From Helicobacter cappadocius (lineage in GTDB: Bacteria > Campylobacterota > Campylobacteria > Campylobacterales > Helicobacteraceae): a stretch of 64,000 bases of DNA. Both the position numbers and the translations under genes were made by a program. Every line of letters begins with the position of its first letter. Positions within the stretch are counted from its first letter, which is position 1. The DNA is taken from contig NZ_JAUYZK010000004.1 of NCBI RefSeq assembly GCF_030688855.1, positions 1-64,000 on the forward strand, read 5' to 3'. The notes under the pieces are model-generated. The model was not told where the DNA came from, did not search any database, and was given only the letters and a program-made list of their open reading frames with translations. Below, in pieces: positions 50,970 to 61,008 of the stretch.

Positions 50970-52862
50970 ATGCAAAATATTTATGAAAAAAATTTCAATG
51001 CCTTAAAAATCAAAGACCCCCTTCTAGCCATTTCTTTGGCAAACATCAAACCCAATGAAAAATTTGATGTTTTTATGGACAAAGATCCTGCAAATTTTAA
51101 TATCATACACAAAAGTTCTAACACTCCTTTATTTATAGGTAAGCCACTTGAAGAAACCATGCAAAAAGTGGCTGATTTTTCCGCTTATGTGCATTATCCA
51201 TATTTGTATTTTTATGGCTTAGGAAATGGAATATTTTATCGATTGCTTTTAGGAAACTCTCAGCTCAAACGCATTGTTGTTATTGAACCTGAGATAGAAA
51301 TATTATTTATCGTTTTTAATCTAGTGGATTTTGAACAAGAAATCTTGAGTGATAGGGTAATATTTCTGTATTCAAAACTTTGCACTTACCATCTTATTAA
51401 TTCACTTTTTGAAATGGATAAGAAATCTAAGATTTATTCAAAAGTATATGACTTACATATCTTTAATCCTTACTATGAAGTCTATCAAGATGAGATACTT
51501 AAGCTCAATCAGTTTTTTATCAAGGCAATTGAACATGGCGTTATTAGTATAGGCAATGACACAAGAGATGCCATAACAGGCATCAAGCAGCATATACAAA
51601 ATCTCCCTGATGCTCTGTCTTCTCCCACACTCATAAATTTAGTTGGTAATCTTAAAAATCGTGATACCGCTATCATAGTCTCTACAGGCCCAAGCCTTAG
51701 CAAACAACTTGAAACTCTCAAAATAATAGCTCCTTTCGTAACTATATTTTGCATTGACGCATCCTTTCCTATTCTGCATAAAAATGGCATCAAACCCGAT
51801 GTAGTGCTCTCTCTTGAACGCGTAGAAGCAACTGCTCGATTTTATTATGACACCCCAGAGGAAGCTCAAGAAGGTGTTGTATTTGCCATCACCTCTATTG
51901 TTCATAAAAGACTTAAAGAGTCCATAACAAAAGGTATCAAGCAATTCAGTTTTCGTCCATTTGGATATACTAATTTATTTGGATTTCATGAATATGGCTA
52001 TTTAGGAATTGGTATGAGTGCTGCAAACATGGCTTATGAACTTGTAGTGCATTCAAGATTTAAAAGATGTATTATCATCGGTCAAGATCTTGCTTTTGGG
52101 GATGATGGTAGCTCTCATGCTCAAAATGCTTTGTATGGAAGTGATGAAATCAAGCCAAAACCAGAAAATGAAAAATTATTTACAGAAAAATATGGAGGGG
52201 GAGGAGAGGTAGAAACCACACAAGTTTGGAAATTGTTCTTAGAATTTTTTGAAAAAGATATCGCCCAAACTCCCTATAGACTTGAAATTATTAATGCTAC
52301 AGAAGGTGGTGCAAGAATACATGGAACAACTGAAATGAGTTTTCAAGAAGCTATCAAGATGGTGGATACGACCTCTCCTAAACCCTCCATCAAATTAACC
52401 TATCCAGAACAAAATGTTATTGAGAAAAATATTCAAATAGCTAGAGAAAAATGTGAAGACATTATCTCTTATGGCAGTAAGCAAAAAAATAGAGTCGAGA
52501 AGCTATTTTTAAAGGTTGCAAAATACACAGAAGAGCTTGAAAAACTCAATGAGCAAAATAATTTAGAAAAAATAAATTTTAAAAAATTGTCCAAGCTTTT
52601 AGATGAAATTGACGAGATTAAAAAACTATTTGATGAAAAAAAATTCAACGATTATTTTGTAGATGCGATCCAATCATACATTTTTCATCAAGAACTTGAT
52701 ATTGCAAAACTTCTAGTTAAAAATGTCAAAGATGAACTACAAACCCAAGCCAAACAAATTGAATGGATTTATTTACACAAATACTGGCTCTTTAGTCTAG
52801 CAGGGGGAATGGATTGTGTAATTGAAATAGTCAAGGAAGGTATGATGGACTGGAAAAAATAG
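50970..52862 (+). CDS. Maf-family flagellin glycosyltransferase (motility accessory factor)
   Basis: 630 aa with a central MAF_flag10 domain: IVSTGPSLSKQLETL (about 231-245), CIDASFPILHKNGIKPDVVL, and IIGQDLAFGDDGSSHA, then a helical C-terminus. Maf proteins move nonulosonic acids such as pseudaminic acid onto flagellin serines and threonines; unglycosylated Helicobacter flagellin does not assemble. Its place just after flaB fits. Sugar biosynthesis genes are not in this window. Confidence 0.88.
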   Translation: MQNIYEKNFNALKIKDPLLAISLANIKPNEKFDVFMDKDPANFNIIHKSSNTPLFIGKPLEETMQKVADFSAYVHYPYLYFYGLGNGIFYRLLLGNSQLKRIVVIEPEIEILFIVFNLVDFEQEILSDRVIFLYSKLCTYHLINSLFEMDKKSKIYSKVYDLHIFNPYYEVYQDEILKLNQFFIKAIEHGVISIGNDTRDAITGIKQHIQNLPDALSSPTLINLVGNLKNRDTAIIVSTGPSLSKQLETLKIIAPFVTIFCIDASFPILHKNGIKPDVVLSLERVEATARFYYDTPEEAQEGVVFAITSIVHKRLKESITKGIKQFSFRPFGYTNLFGFHEYGYLGIGMSAANMAYELVVHSRFKRCIIIGQDLAFGDDGSSHAQNALYGSDEIKPKPENEKLFTEKYGGGGEVETTQVWKLFLEFFEKDIAQTPYRLEIINATEGGARIHGTTEMSFQEAIKMVDTTSPKPSIKLTYPEQNVIEKNIQIAREKCEDIISYGSKQKNRVEKLFLKVAKYTEELEKLNEQNNLEKINFKKLSKLLDEIDEIKKLFDEKKFNDYFVDAIQSYIFHQELDIAKLLVKNVKDELQTQAKQIEWIYLHKYWLFSLAGGMDCVIEIVKEGMMDWKK

Positions 52863-52886
52863 TCCATCAAGAATACTCCCAATAAA

Positions 52887-53201
52887 TTAGAGTAATTTTT
52901 TCAAAGCCGTTTCAATAGGAAGTTTATTATCGGGTTCCACAAGCCTTTCTGTAATCTCTTTACCATCTTTGAAAAACATCAAAGTGGGAATCCGTTTCAC
53001 TCCAAGCTCATCTTTTAACTCTTCTTCAGCATCAATATTTATCTTATATATTTTCACTTTGCCCTCATAGTCTTTTGAAAGTGCCTCTAAAATAGGTTCT
53101 ATTTTTCGACAATCTGGGCACCAATTCGCTCCAAAATCTACAATAACAGCTCCATGTGCTGTTTGTTTTTCAAATCCTGCTCTGTTGATAAGTTCTACCA
53201 T
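52887..53201 (-). CDS. trx2: Thioredoxin with CPDC active site
   Basis: 104 aa. The active site reads WCPDC (about 28-32) instead of the usual WCGPC, the signature of the second Helicobacter thioredoxin. Otherwise the standard fold with KRIPTLMFF cis-proline. Follows yeiH by 12 bp. Confidence 0.88.
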   Translation of the reverse strand: MVELINRAGFEKQTAHGAVIVDFGANWCPDCRKIEPILEALSKDYEGKVKIYKINIDAEEELKDELGVKRIPTLMFFKDGKEITERLVEPDNKLPIETALKKLL

Positions 53202-53213
53202 TTTTTATCCTTC

Positions 53214-54263
53214 TTATATTAGAAATTTAACCAAGAAAAAACCACCGCAGATTAGAATAACGAACAATATCAACGCTAGAGTAAATGCTTTCCCACCAGA
53301 ACTAGCAAATTTTTTTAAATCAACCTGAAGTCCTAGTGCAACCATAGCAAACACCAAAGAAACATTGCAAATATAACGCAACACAACGATAATGTTTTCA
53401 AGCATATCTGCAGAAAGAACATTGGGAACAAGTCTAGGAAGATAAGAGTTTATAATCACCGCAACCAAAAATCCGAAGGCAAACCAAGGAATATGTAGTT
53501 TTCTGCGACCTCCTAATTTTCCATCGCGATTCACAAGATAAGGAACGATGAGCAACAAAGGAACGAGCAAAATCACTCGAATCATTTTAATGGTTACAGC
53601 AACACTTTCGGTTTCTGGAGAAATCGAGCTTGAAGCCCCTACAACATTTGCTACTTCATGCACAGTTGCACCAATATAAATACCCTCTTGAGTATGATTT
53701 AAAGGTATTATTCCTATGTTGTATAGTATAGGATATAAAAACATCGCAATAAGGCCAAATATCACTACCGTTCCAACAGCAATAACCCCCTTATAGGGTT
53801 CTGATTTTATAGAAGACTCTAATGCCAAAACAGCTGCAGCACCACAAACTGCACTACCCCCGCTCACAAGCATAGAAATATCCCTATCCAATCCCAAAAA
53901 TTTAACACCAATATAAGTGCCTAAAGAAAAAATAACCCCCACAACAATCACTGAAATAATGATTCCATGTATTCCCACACTCAGTATCTCTGTTAATGTG
54001 ACATTAAACCCATACAAAATAATCCCAAATCTAAGCAGTTTCTTTGCACTGAAATTCACTCCGTATTCAGTGGATTCTTTCGCTCTTCTAAAAATCGAAG
54101 AAGCCAGAGTGCCAATAACAACGCCAATAAGCAAGGGGGAAAAATGTATTGATTGAACAAAGTCAAGGTTAGCAAAATAAAGGGCGGCAAAAGATATTGC
54201 CCCCACCAAAACAAGCCCGTTAAAGTAGCTATTCACCACAAGAGTTTTTTTCAAATTTGACAT
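53214..54263 (-). CDS. YeiH-family putative sulfate exporter (UPF0324)
   Basis: 349 aa, about ten transmembrane helices. SGGSAVCGAAAVLALE and GATVHEVANVVGA are the family signatures. Members are linked to sulfite/sulfate export, not proven for this one. Operon with trx. Confidence 0.85.
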   Translation of the reverse strand: MSNLKKTLVVNSYFNGLVLVGAISFAALYFANLDFVQSIHFSPLLIGVVIGTLASSIFRRAKESTEYGVNFSAKKLLRFGIILYGFNVTLTEILSVGIHGIIISVIVVGVIFSLGTYIGVKFLGLDRDISMLVSGGSAVCGAAAVLALESSIKSEPYKGVIAVGTVVIFGLIAMFLYPILYNIGIIPLNHTQEGIYIGATVHEVANVVGASSSISPETESVAVTIKMIRVILLVPLLLIVPYLVNRDGKLGGRRKLHIPWFAFGFLVAVIINSYLPRLVPNVLSADMLENIIVVLRYICNVSLVFAMVALGLQVDLKKFASSGGKAFTLALILFVILICGGFFLVKFLI

Positions 54264-54356
54264 TTTTTACCTTTTAAGACATAAAAATAACGGGCATTGT
54301 ACTTAAACTAATAAAAAATAAACTTAAATTCAAAAGGTTTTATCAAAACAATTTAG

Positions 54357-55196
54357 CTATTTTTTCTTTGAATCCCCTACGTCTTTTTTATTACTTTTAG
54401 AGTTTTTATTCAAGTGAGATTGGAGTGTTTCATAATTATCACAAGCATCTTTAATGCCTAAATCACAAGCTTTTTTAAAGTAATCCATAGCCTTATTTAC
54501 ATCCTGATGGATTGCCTTACCCTCAGCATACAAAAATCCTAAATTTGAACAAGATAATCCCACTCCAAGCTCACATCCACGTTCAGAATAGGCAATAGTG
54601 CTTTTAATGTTTTTATATTTCGTAAAATACAAATCACTTGCATTGAAACATCCTGCACCATTTCCAAGCTCACAAGCTTTTTGGCACATTGGCAATGCTC
54701 TATCCCCTTGTGCATCATCTTTGTAGAACGCACAAGCATCTAAGCAACCATATGCGTTATCAAGATCACAGGCTTTAGAAAATAATTCTGCAGACTTGTC
54801 TAGATCTTGATCTACTCCTTCAGCATTTTTATACATTACACCCACACTATAACAAGCCTGAGAAAAATTTTTGTCACAAGAATCCTGGAATTTTTTTATA
54901 GCTTGCTTGTAATCTTTTTTATCTCTATCGATCACACCCATATTATAACAACCTGTAGGATTATCACCTTTGCAGGACTTTTCAAACAAATCCTTAGCAG
55001 CACCTAAATCCTTTTTAATATCTTGACCTAATGCGTATTTAACACCTAAGTTTGCACAACTTTCCAAATCCCCTGCACCACAGTTTGATTTCAGATCTGA
55101 AATTTCTTGAGTGTCCCCCTTTTGAGGCTTGATAGGATCGCTACAACCATAAAAAAACACTCCTAGCAGCAATAGGCTAAAAAATAATTTCTTCAT
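54357..55196 (-). CDS. Sel1-repeat, cysteine-rich lipoprotein (Hcp family)
   Basis: 279 aa. Lipobox LLGVFFYGC (Cys18). About six to seven Sel1-like repeats of ~36 residues, each with a cysteine pair eight residues apart (for example CKGDNPTGC and CDLDNAYGC), as in Helicobacter cysteine-rich proteins HcpA-E. Those are secreted or surface proteins, some binding penicillin and stimulating host cells. A lipidated form would stay in the envelope. 35 bp after rluB, probably the third gene of the dnaE operon. Confidence 0.85.
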   Translation of the reverse strand: MKKLFFSLLLLGVFFYGCSDPIKPQKGDTQEISDLKSNCGAGDLESCANLGVKYALGQDIKKDLGAAKDLFEKSCKGDNPTGCYNMGVIDRDKKDYKQAIKKFQDSCDKNFSQACYSVGVMYKNAEGVDQDLDKSAELFSKACDLDNAYGCLDACAFYKDDAQGDRALPMCQKACELGNGAGCFNASDLYFTKYKNIKSTIAYSERGCELGVGLSCSNLGFLYAEGKAIHQDVNKAMDYFKKACDLGIKDACDNYETLQSHLNKNSKSNKKDVGDSKKK

Positions 55197-55231
55197 ATTT
55201 TTCCTTTGGATAATATTAATTAAAGATGTTA

Positions 55232-56023
55232 TTATATATTCTTTTTACTGATATTTAAATCTGTTTTCTCGGTTCCGCTTATAAAATGATGCAACTTTTT
55301 ATACTCATCTTTGCTTAAAAACCTAACCTTACCTACCGGCAAGGCATTCAAATTTACCCATCCATAACGAATGCGTCTCAAATCCATCACATCAGCGTTA
55401 AAATATGCAAAAAACCTTCTCAATTCTCTGTTTTTCCCTTCTGTGATAGTGACTTTGAGTTTTGAAAAATGAGCATCATTTTTTCCTATATCATATTTTA
55501 CAAATGGAGCAAAAGTCATTGCCTGAATTCTACTTTTTTGGTGAGCTCCACTACTAGCATCTTCAATGTGTATGCCTTCATTCATTGCCTTTATCATCTC
55601 TTCGGTGATTTTACCATTGATTTTTACAATATATTCACGCTCTAGATCGCTCTGCATTAAGCATTGAACAATCTTTTTATTATCACTGAGTAGCAACACT
55701 CCTTCAGAAGCAAAATCAAGTCTTCCTATGGGTGCAAAATGAGCATATTTCGAACCTATAGCATCATAAATAACTCTCCTACCTCTATCATCTTTCTTGC
55801 TGACCAACTCACCTTTTGGCTTATGATAGACAATAACAGTATAGTTATCTTCTTGTTTTGGTTTGATGTATTTACCATCAATAAAAACTCTTTGTCCTTC
55901 AAGCAACACACTTTTAGTGTTTGCTTTAGTTTTTTCGATATTCACTCTTCCTTGTTCTATAAGAATATCAGCTTCCCTACGAGAATATTTTGCATTGTGC
56001 GAAATAAATTGATTAAGTCTCAT
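55232..56023 (-). CDS. rluB: 23S rRNA pseudouridine synthase RluB/RsuA family
   Basis: 263 aa. N-terminal S4 domain (MRLNQFISHNAKYSRREADI), then the synthase domain with GRLDFASEGVLLLS holding the catalytic aspartate (about residue 100) and EGKNRELRRFF. Start ATG 56023 overlaps the dnaE stop by ATGA. Confidence 0.9.
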   Translation of the reverse strand: MRLNQFISHNAKYSRREADILIEQGRVNIEKTKANTKSVLLEGQRVFIDGKYIKPKQEDNYTVIVYHKPKGELVSKKDDRGRRVIYDAIGSKYAHFAPIGRLDFASEGVLLLSDNKKIVQCLMQSDLEREYIVKINGKITEEMIKAMNEGIHIEDASSGAHQKSRIQAMTFAPFVKYDIGKNDAHFSKLKVTITEGKNRELRRFFAYFNADVMDLRRIRYGWVNLNALPVGKVRFLSKDEYKKLHHFISGTEKTDLNISKKNI

Positions 56024-59000
56024 AATACATCTACCCATTGAAGATCTTGGAGATTTTGTTTGATTTTTGTATCTACCTTAAGGTTACTCACAATCATATA
56101 GGATCTTTTTTCATCTTTTATAACTACTCTTAATTCCCTGTTTCCTTGAAATCTTTCTGCCTCCATGCGCAATTTCTCAAAAAAACTTGGTTGAATGTTT
56201 TTATTAAGCACTACAGCCAAAGGACAGGTTGCATCGCTTAAATCTTGAGGTTTGAGATCAATGGGTTGTATTTCATCTTCTTCTTGCGTTGTTTCTTTTT
56301 TGTACTTGAGTTTGACTTTTTTTTCTTGATTGGCTGCATTTTCTAAATCCATAATCTCCCACAGCCTCAATTCCACCTTCCCATCTCTCTCATCAATTTT
56401 ACATTTGAATGCAAGGGGAATAGAAATATCAAATTCTTCTAACTCTTTCAAATTTTTTTCAAACAACATCAAATTGATACTTCCATACATATCCAATATT
56501 TTTGCGTTTCCATAAGGCTTTCCGCTTTTTTTACTGATTTTTTTCTCAATATCAAGCACCTTACCCACTAGCATAATATTTGATCCAACTTCCAACCTAT
56601 CCAATTCTATGCTTTTTGCGACTCCTTTGATAGCTTTAATCTGATCTTTAAACTCTTCAAGCGGATTAGCTGAGATATAAAACCCTAAACATTCATACTC
56701 ATAATCAAGCAAAGTCTTTACATCGTATTCAGGAACTTTTTCAAGATTAAGTGTAACACTCTCTTCTTGATCTTGATCGCCAAAAAGAGAATTTATCATC
56801 ATTTCTTTGACTTTATCACTATTTCTACCTGCATCACATATTTTATCGATATTTTCAAGCATGGTAGCTCTAGTGTACCCAAGATTATCCAAACTTCCAG
56901 ATTTGATAAGTGGCTCCAATATTCTTTTGGTGAATTTACTTGAATCAACTCTTGAAATAAAATCTTCTAAATTTTTGAACTCTCCTTGAGTTTCTCGTAA
57001 CTCTATAATATTTTTCAAAGGCCCCTCTCCAGCACCTTTAATCGCACCTAGTCCAAAAATAATTTTTTTTGTATTTCCATGCTTATCTTCAAAATCCTCC
57101 ACACCAAAATCAAGTCCGGATTTATTCACATGAGGTGCAATAAGTTCAATCCCCATTGTTTTAACTTCATCGATATATTTTGCCACGCTTTCGATTTTGT
57201 TAGACTCACTAGTGAGCATTGCTGCCATAAACTCATGTTCATAGTAAGTCTTCAAATACGCTGTCTGAAAGGTTACCATCGCATAAGCGGCAGAATGGGA
57301 TTTATTAAAACCGTATCCGGCAAATTTAACGATCAAATCCCATAATTCCTCTGCTTTTAATTTGTCAAATCCTTTCTGCTCAGCTCCTGCAACAAATTTT
57401 ATTTTATTGTCTGTCATGATTTGAGCATCTTTTTTACCCATCGCTCGACGAATCAAATCTGCCTCTCCAAGTGAGAATCCTCCAATAGTCTGGACAATCT
57501 GCATTACCTGTTCTTGATAGACGATTGTTCCATAAGTGGGTTTCAAAATAGGCTCTAGTTCAGGAAACATATAACTTATGGGTTCTAGACCGTGTTTTCG
57601 ATTTGCAAAATCATCGACCATTCCCGACTCCATAGGACCTGGACGACCTAATGCAATAATCGCAACAATATCCTCAAAAGAAGAAGGCTGAAGTCTTTTA
57701 TTTAGACCTTGGAACATTCCAGATTCTATTTGGAATACTCCTAATGTATTCCCGCTTTGGATAGTTTTATAAACTTCTGGATCATTTTCATCAATGCTCA
57801 AAAAATCTATTTTTTTATTGTATCTTTTAGTAATAAGCTTAAGTGCATCATCTATCACAGTCAGGGTTTTTAGGCCCAAAAAATCAAATTTTATCAAATC
57901 TACTGGTTCAAGATATTTCATTGAATACTGCGTAACGATTGCTCCATCCATTTTGTCACTAGTATATAAAGGCACTTTATTCCAAAGCTCTGCATCGCTA
58001 TCTACCACGAGTGCAGCTGCGTGTTTCCCGGCATTGCGATTGAGCCCTTCTAACATCAAAGAAAAATCCCAAACTTTTTTTGCAAGAGGATTATTTTCAG
58101 TGAGTTCTCGTATCTTAGGCTCCATATCCCAAGCACCATCAATATGTTTTCCATCTTTTTCATATCCTGAAAGCGTGATGCCTATCTCAGCTGGAATAAG
58201 TTTTGCCATCTCATCGGCCTCTTTATAAGGCATATTTAATACCCTTGCAACATCTCTAACAACACCTTTTGCAAGCATTTTACCAAAGGTAATGACTTGT
58301 GCCACATTATATTTTCCATATTTGCTTATCATATATTCAATGATTTCGCCTCTACGTCTTTGGCAAAAATCCGTATCAATATCAGGCATTGAAACGCGTT
58401 CTGGATTTAAAAATCGCTCAAAAAGCAGATCATATTTCAATGGATCAATATCAGTGATTTTCAAACAAAAAGCAACCAAACTCCCAGCAGCACTCCCTCT
58501 TCCAGGTCCTACGGGAATCCCATTTTCTTTTGCATGTTTGATAAAATCCCAAACAATCAGCATATAGCCTGGAAACTTCATGTCATTGATAACTTTTATT
58601 TCTCTTTCTAATCTATCCTTGTACATCTGATGTTTTTCTTCAGGAATGATCTTAAGCCTCTCTTGCAATCCTTTCCTAGATTTATGAGCAAAATAACTCG
58701 CATCATCTGACATATCAAGCCCTTCTAAAGCAGCATACTCTTGCGTGAATTTAAATCTAGGAGGTGTAGGGGGATTGGTTTTGTCATCTTTAAGATCTAT
58801 TTCAAGATTGCATTTATCTGCTATTTCTTGCGTATTTTGCAAGGCTTCTGGAATATCAGCGAACAGTCTTTCCATCTCTTGGGGGGATTTGACATAAAAT
58901 TCCTTGACTGAATGCTTGAGTCTGTCTTTGTCATCTAGAGTTTTACCCATTGCCACACACATTGCCACCTCTTGGGCACTAGCATCCTCTTGGTTAGTAT

Positions 59001-59643
59001 AATGGGTATCATTGGTGGCGATAAGCTTGATACCTGTTTCTAGAGATATTTTTATCAACGCCTCATCAATGAATGCTTGATCAGCAATTCCATGCCTCAT
59101 AATCTCAATATAAAAATCATCTCCAAAAATATCTTGATACTCTAATGCAACCTCTCTAGCAACTTCATAGCCCTTAGCACCAAATTTTATATTTCTAGGA
59201 TTATTCGTATTGAGTTGCCAACTCACTTCTCCTTGCAGACATGCCGAAGAGCAAATAAGTCCTTGTGAATGTTCGCGTAATATTTTTTTATTGATTCTAG
59301 GATAATAATAAAAGCCCTCAATAAAAGCCATCGAGCTTAAATACATCAAGTTTTTATAACCCTCTTGATTTTTTGCATACAAACAAAGATGAAAACGTTG
59401 TTTGGATTGCTTGTCGTTTAAATCATCGCCATTATGCAGATAAGCTTCAATTCCAATAATTGGCTTAATGCCTTTTTCTTTCATTGTCTTATAAAAGTCA
59501 ATCGCTCCAAACATATTCCCATGATCGGTCATACTTACGCTTTTCATCCCCAGTTCTTTGATTTTTTCAGCAAGTTTTTTGATTTTATTAGCCCCATCTA
59601 ATAACGAATATTCTGTATGTAAATGTAAGTGTGTATAACTCAT
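56020..59643 (-). CDS. dnaE: DNA polymerase III subunit alpha
   Basis: 1207 aa replicative polymerase. N-terminal PHP domain (HLHLHTEYSLLDG, MTDHGNMFG), palm with PDIDTDFCQRRR, GRGSAAGSLVAF and NRNAGKHAAALV, the tandem HhH region and a C-terminal OB fold (LVGKVLDIEKK). Full length, no frameshift. Heads dnaE-rluB-hcp. Confidence 0.95.
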   Translation of the reverse strand: MSYTHLHLHTEYSLLDGANKIKKLAEKIKELGMKSVSMTDHGNMFGAIDFYKTMKEKGIKPIIGIEAYLHNGDDLNDKQSKQRFHLCLYAKNQEGYKNLMYLSSMAFIEGFYYYPRINKKILREHSQGLICSSACLQGEVSWQLNTNNPRNIKFGAKGYEVAREVALEYQDIFGDDFYIEIMRHGIADQAFIDEALIKISLETGIKLIATNDTHYTNQEDASAQEVAMCVAMGKTLDDKDRLKHSVKEFYVKSPQEMERLFADIPEALQNTQEIADKCNLEIDLKDDKTNPPTPPRFKFTQEYAALEGLDMSDDASYFAHKSRKGLQERLKIIPEEKHQMYKDRLEREIKVINDMKFPGYMLIVWDFIKHAKENGIPVGPGRGSAAGSLVAFCLKITDIDPLKYDLLFERFLNPERVSMPDIDTDFCQRRRGEIIEYMISKYGKYNVAQVITFGKMLAKGVVRDVARVLNMPYKEADEMAKLIPAEIGITLSGYEKDGKHIDGAWDMEPKIRELTENNPLAKKVWDFSLMLEGLNRNAGKHAAALVVDSDAELWNKVPLYTSDKMDGAIVTQYSMKYLEPVDLIKFDFLGLKTLTVIDDALKLITKRYNKKIDFLSIDENDPEVYKTIQSGNTLGVFQIESGMFQGLNKRLQPSSFEDIVAIIALGRPGPMESGMVDDFANRKHGLEPISYMFPELEPILKPTYGTIVYQEQVMQIVQTIGGFSLGEADLIRRAMGKKDAQIMTDNKIKFVAGAEQKGFDKLKAEELWDLIVKFAGYGFNKSHSAAYAMVTFQTAYLKTYYEHEFMAAMLTSESNKIESVAKYIDEVKTMGIELIAPHVNKSGLDFGVEDFEDKHGNTKKIIFGLGAIKGAGEGPLKNIIELRETQGEFKNLEDFISRVDSSKFTKRILEPLIKSGSLDNLGYTRATMLENIDKICDAGRNSDKVKEMMINSLFGDQDQEESVTLNLEKVPEYDVKTLLDYEYECLGFYISANPLEEFKDQIKAIKGVAKSIELDRLEVGSNIMLVGKVLDIEKKISKKSGKPYGNAKILDMYGSINLMLFEKNLKELEEFDISIPLAFKCKIDERDGKVELRLWEIMDLENAANQEKKVKLKYKKETTQEEDEIQPIDLKPQDLSDATCPLAVVLNKNIQPSFFEKLRMEAERFQGNRELRVVIKDEKRSYMIVSNLKVDTKIKQNLQDLQWVDVL

Positions 59644-59787
59644 ATTTTTCCCTTATTTCAAGCCTATAAATAACAAAATTTTTTATACAAAATTATACTT
59701 CTATTTTCATTTATTCTACCTGATAGAATCTATATAGCTTCTGACAACCTAATCATGCCCCAACTACCAACATCAATTTATAAAAAA

Positions 59788-59838
59788 TATCATTTAGAAT
59801 AATTTATTAATTAAAATTTATCATTTAGAAGGTATAAT
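59788..59838 (+). promoter_or_regulatory. ccp promoter with spaced direct repeats
   Basis: TATAAT at 59833-59838. Two perfect copies of TATCATTTAGAA stand at 59788-59799 and 59819-59830, 31 bp apart (about three helical turns), the second just before the -10. They may bind a regulator such as an oxygen- or iron-responsive factor. Confidence 0.5.
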
Positions 59839-59875
59839 AAGAAAATAAATCACGATAAATCAAACAGGAGAAAGA

Positions 59876-60934
59876 ATGAAAAAAATAGCACTTTTAGGTA
59901 GTGTGATAGCATTTTTTGCTATCAATACATTTGCAGCAGAGAATCAAGAACTTATCAAAAAAGCTAAAGAAGCTGGATTAGAGCCTATTCCAAGCGGAAA
60001 AGAACTTAGAGACTATCAACTCAAAAAGGTTAAAGAAATTGATTTAGCTACTGGATATAATCCAAAGCTAACAGATGCTCAAATAGAGCTTGGGAAAAAA
60101 CTTTATTTTGATCCTAGAATTTCAAGCTCAAACTTGATTTCTTGTAACACTTGCCACAATCTAGCACTTGGTGGAGTGGATGTTGTACCTGTAGCAATTG
60201 GTGAAAAATGGCAAAAAAACCCTCATCATCTAAATTCTCCTACTGTGTTTAACTCCGTTTTTAACTCAGTTCAATTTTGGGACGGTAGAGCCCATCATCT
60301 TGGAGATCAAGCACAAGGACCTATTCAAAATCCCGTAGAAATGGGTGCAAAACCCAATCTTGTTGTTGAAAAGATTACTTCTATTCCTGCTTATGTTGAT
60401 GAATTCAAAAAAGCTTATGGGAATAAGGTTAAAATCGATTTCAAACTTATCGCAGATACAATCGCAATGTATGAAACAACTTTAGTAACTCCAAGTCGCT
60501 ATGATGATTTTCTAAATGGCAATCCAAAAGCTTTAAGTAAAGGAGAGCAGGAAGGATTAGATATTTTTATTGATAAAGGGTGTATAGCTTGTCACAATGG
60601 AATCAATCTTGGAGGAACAATGCAACCATTTGGCGTAGTCAAGCCTTATGAATTTGCAGATGTGGGCGACTTTAAAGGCGATGCTAATGGTATGGTAAAA
60701 GTACCTACTCTTAGAAATATAGCTGAGACAATGCCCTATTTTCACAATGGTCAATATTGGGATGTCAAAGATGCCATCAAAGAAATGGGAGCTATCCAAC
60801 TAGGTATTAGTATCACAGATGCAGAAGCTAAAAAAATAGAAACATTCTTTGGTTCGCTAACTGGGAAAAAACCTCTTGTTATCTACCCTGTTTTAGCCCC
60901 AGTTACAAACAAGACGCCAAAGCCTGTATTCTAA
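59876..60934 (+). CDS. ccp: Di-haem cytochrome c peroxidase
   Basis: 352 aa periplasmic enzyme reducing hydrogen peroxide with electrons from c-type cytochromes. Signal peptide cleaved about residue 20. Haem sites CNTCH (90-94) and CIACH (236-240); MPYFHNGQYW near the C-terminus. SD AGGAG before ATG 59876. Confidence 0.93.
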   Translation: MKKIALLGSVIAFFAINTFAAENQELIKKAKEAGLEPIPSGKELRDYQLKKVKEIDLATGYNPKLTDAQIELGKKLYFDPRISSSNLISCNTCHNLALGGVDVVPVAIGEKWQKNPHHLNSPTVFNSVFNSVQFWDGRAHHLGDQAQGPIQNPVEMGAKPNLVVEKITSIPAYVDEFKKAYGNKVKIDFKLIADTIAMYETTLVTPSRYDDFLNGNPKALSKGEQEGLDIFIDKGCIACHNGINLGGTMQPFGVVKPYEFADVGDFKGDANGMVKVPTLRNIAETMPYFHNGQYWDVKDAIKEMGAIQLGISITDAEAKKIETFFGSLTGKKPLVIYPVLAPVTNKTPKPVF

Positions 60935-60955
60935 AAACATATTCTAAATTTATTT

Positions 60956-60982
60956 GACTCCATTTCATTGGAGTCTTTATTT
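60956..60982. terminator. Terminator between ccp and the minus-strand gene
   Basis: GACTCCA (60956-60962) and TGGAGTC (60969-60975) with loop TTTCAT, followed by TTTATTTCC; usable from both sides. Confidence 0.65.
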
Positions 60983-61008
60983 CCTCTAAGTTTTTACAAT
61001 TATATTTT

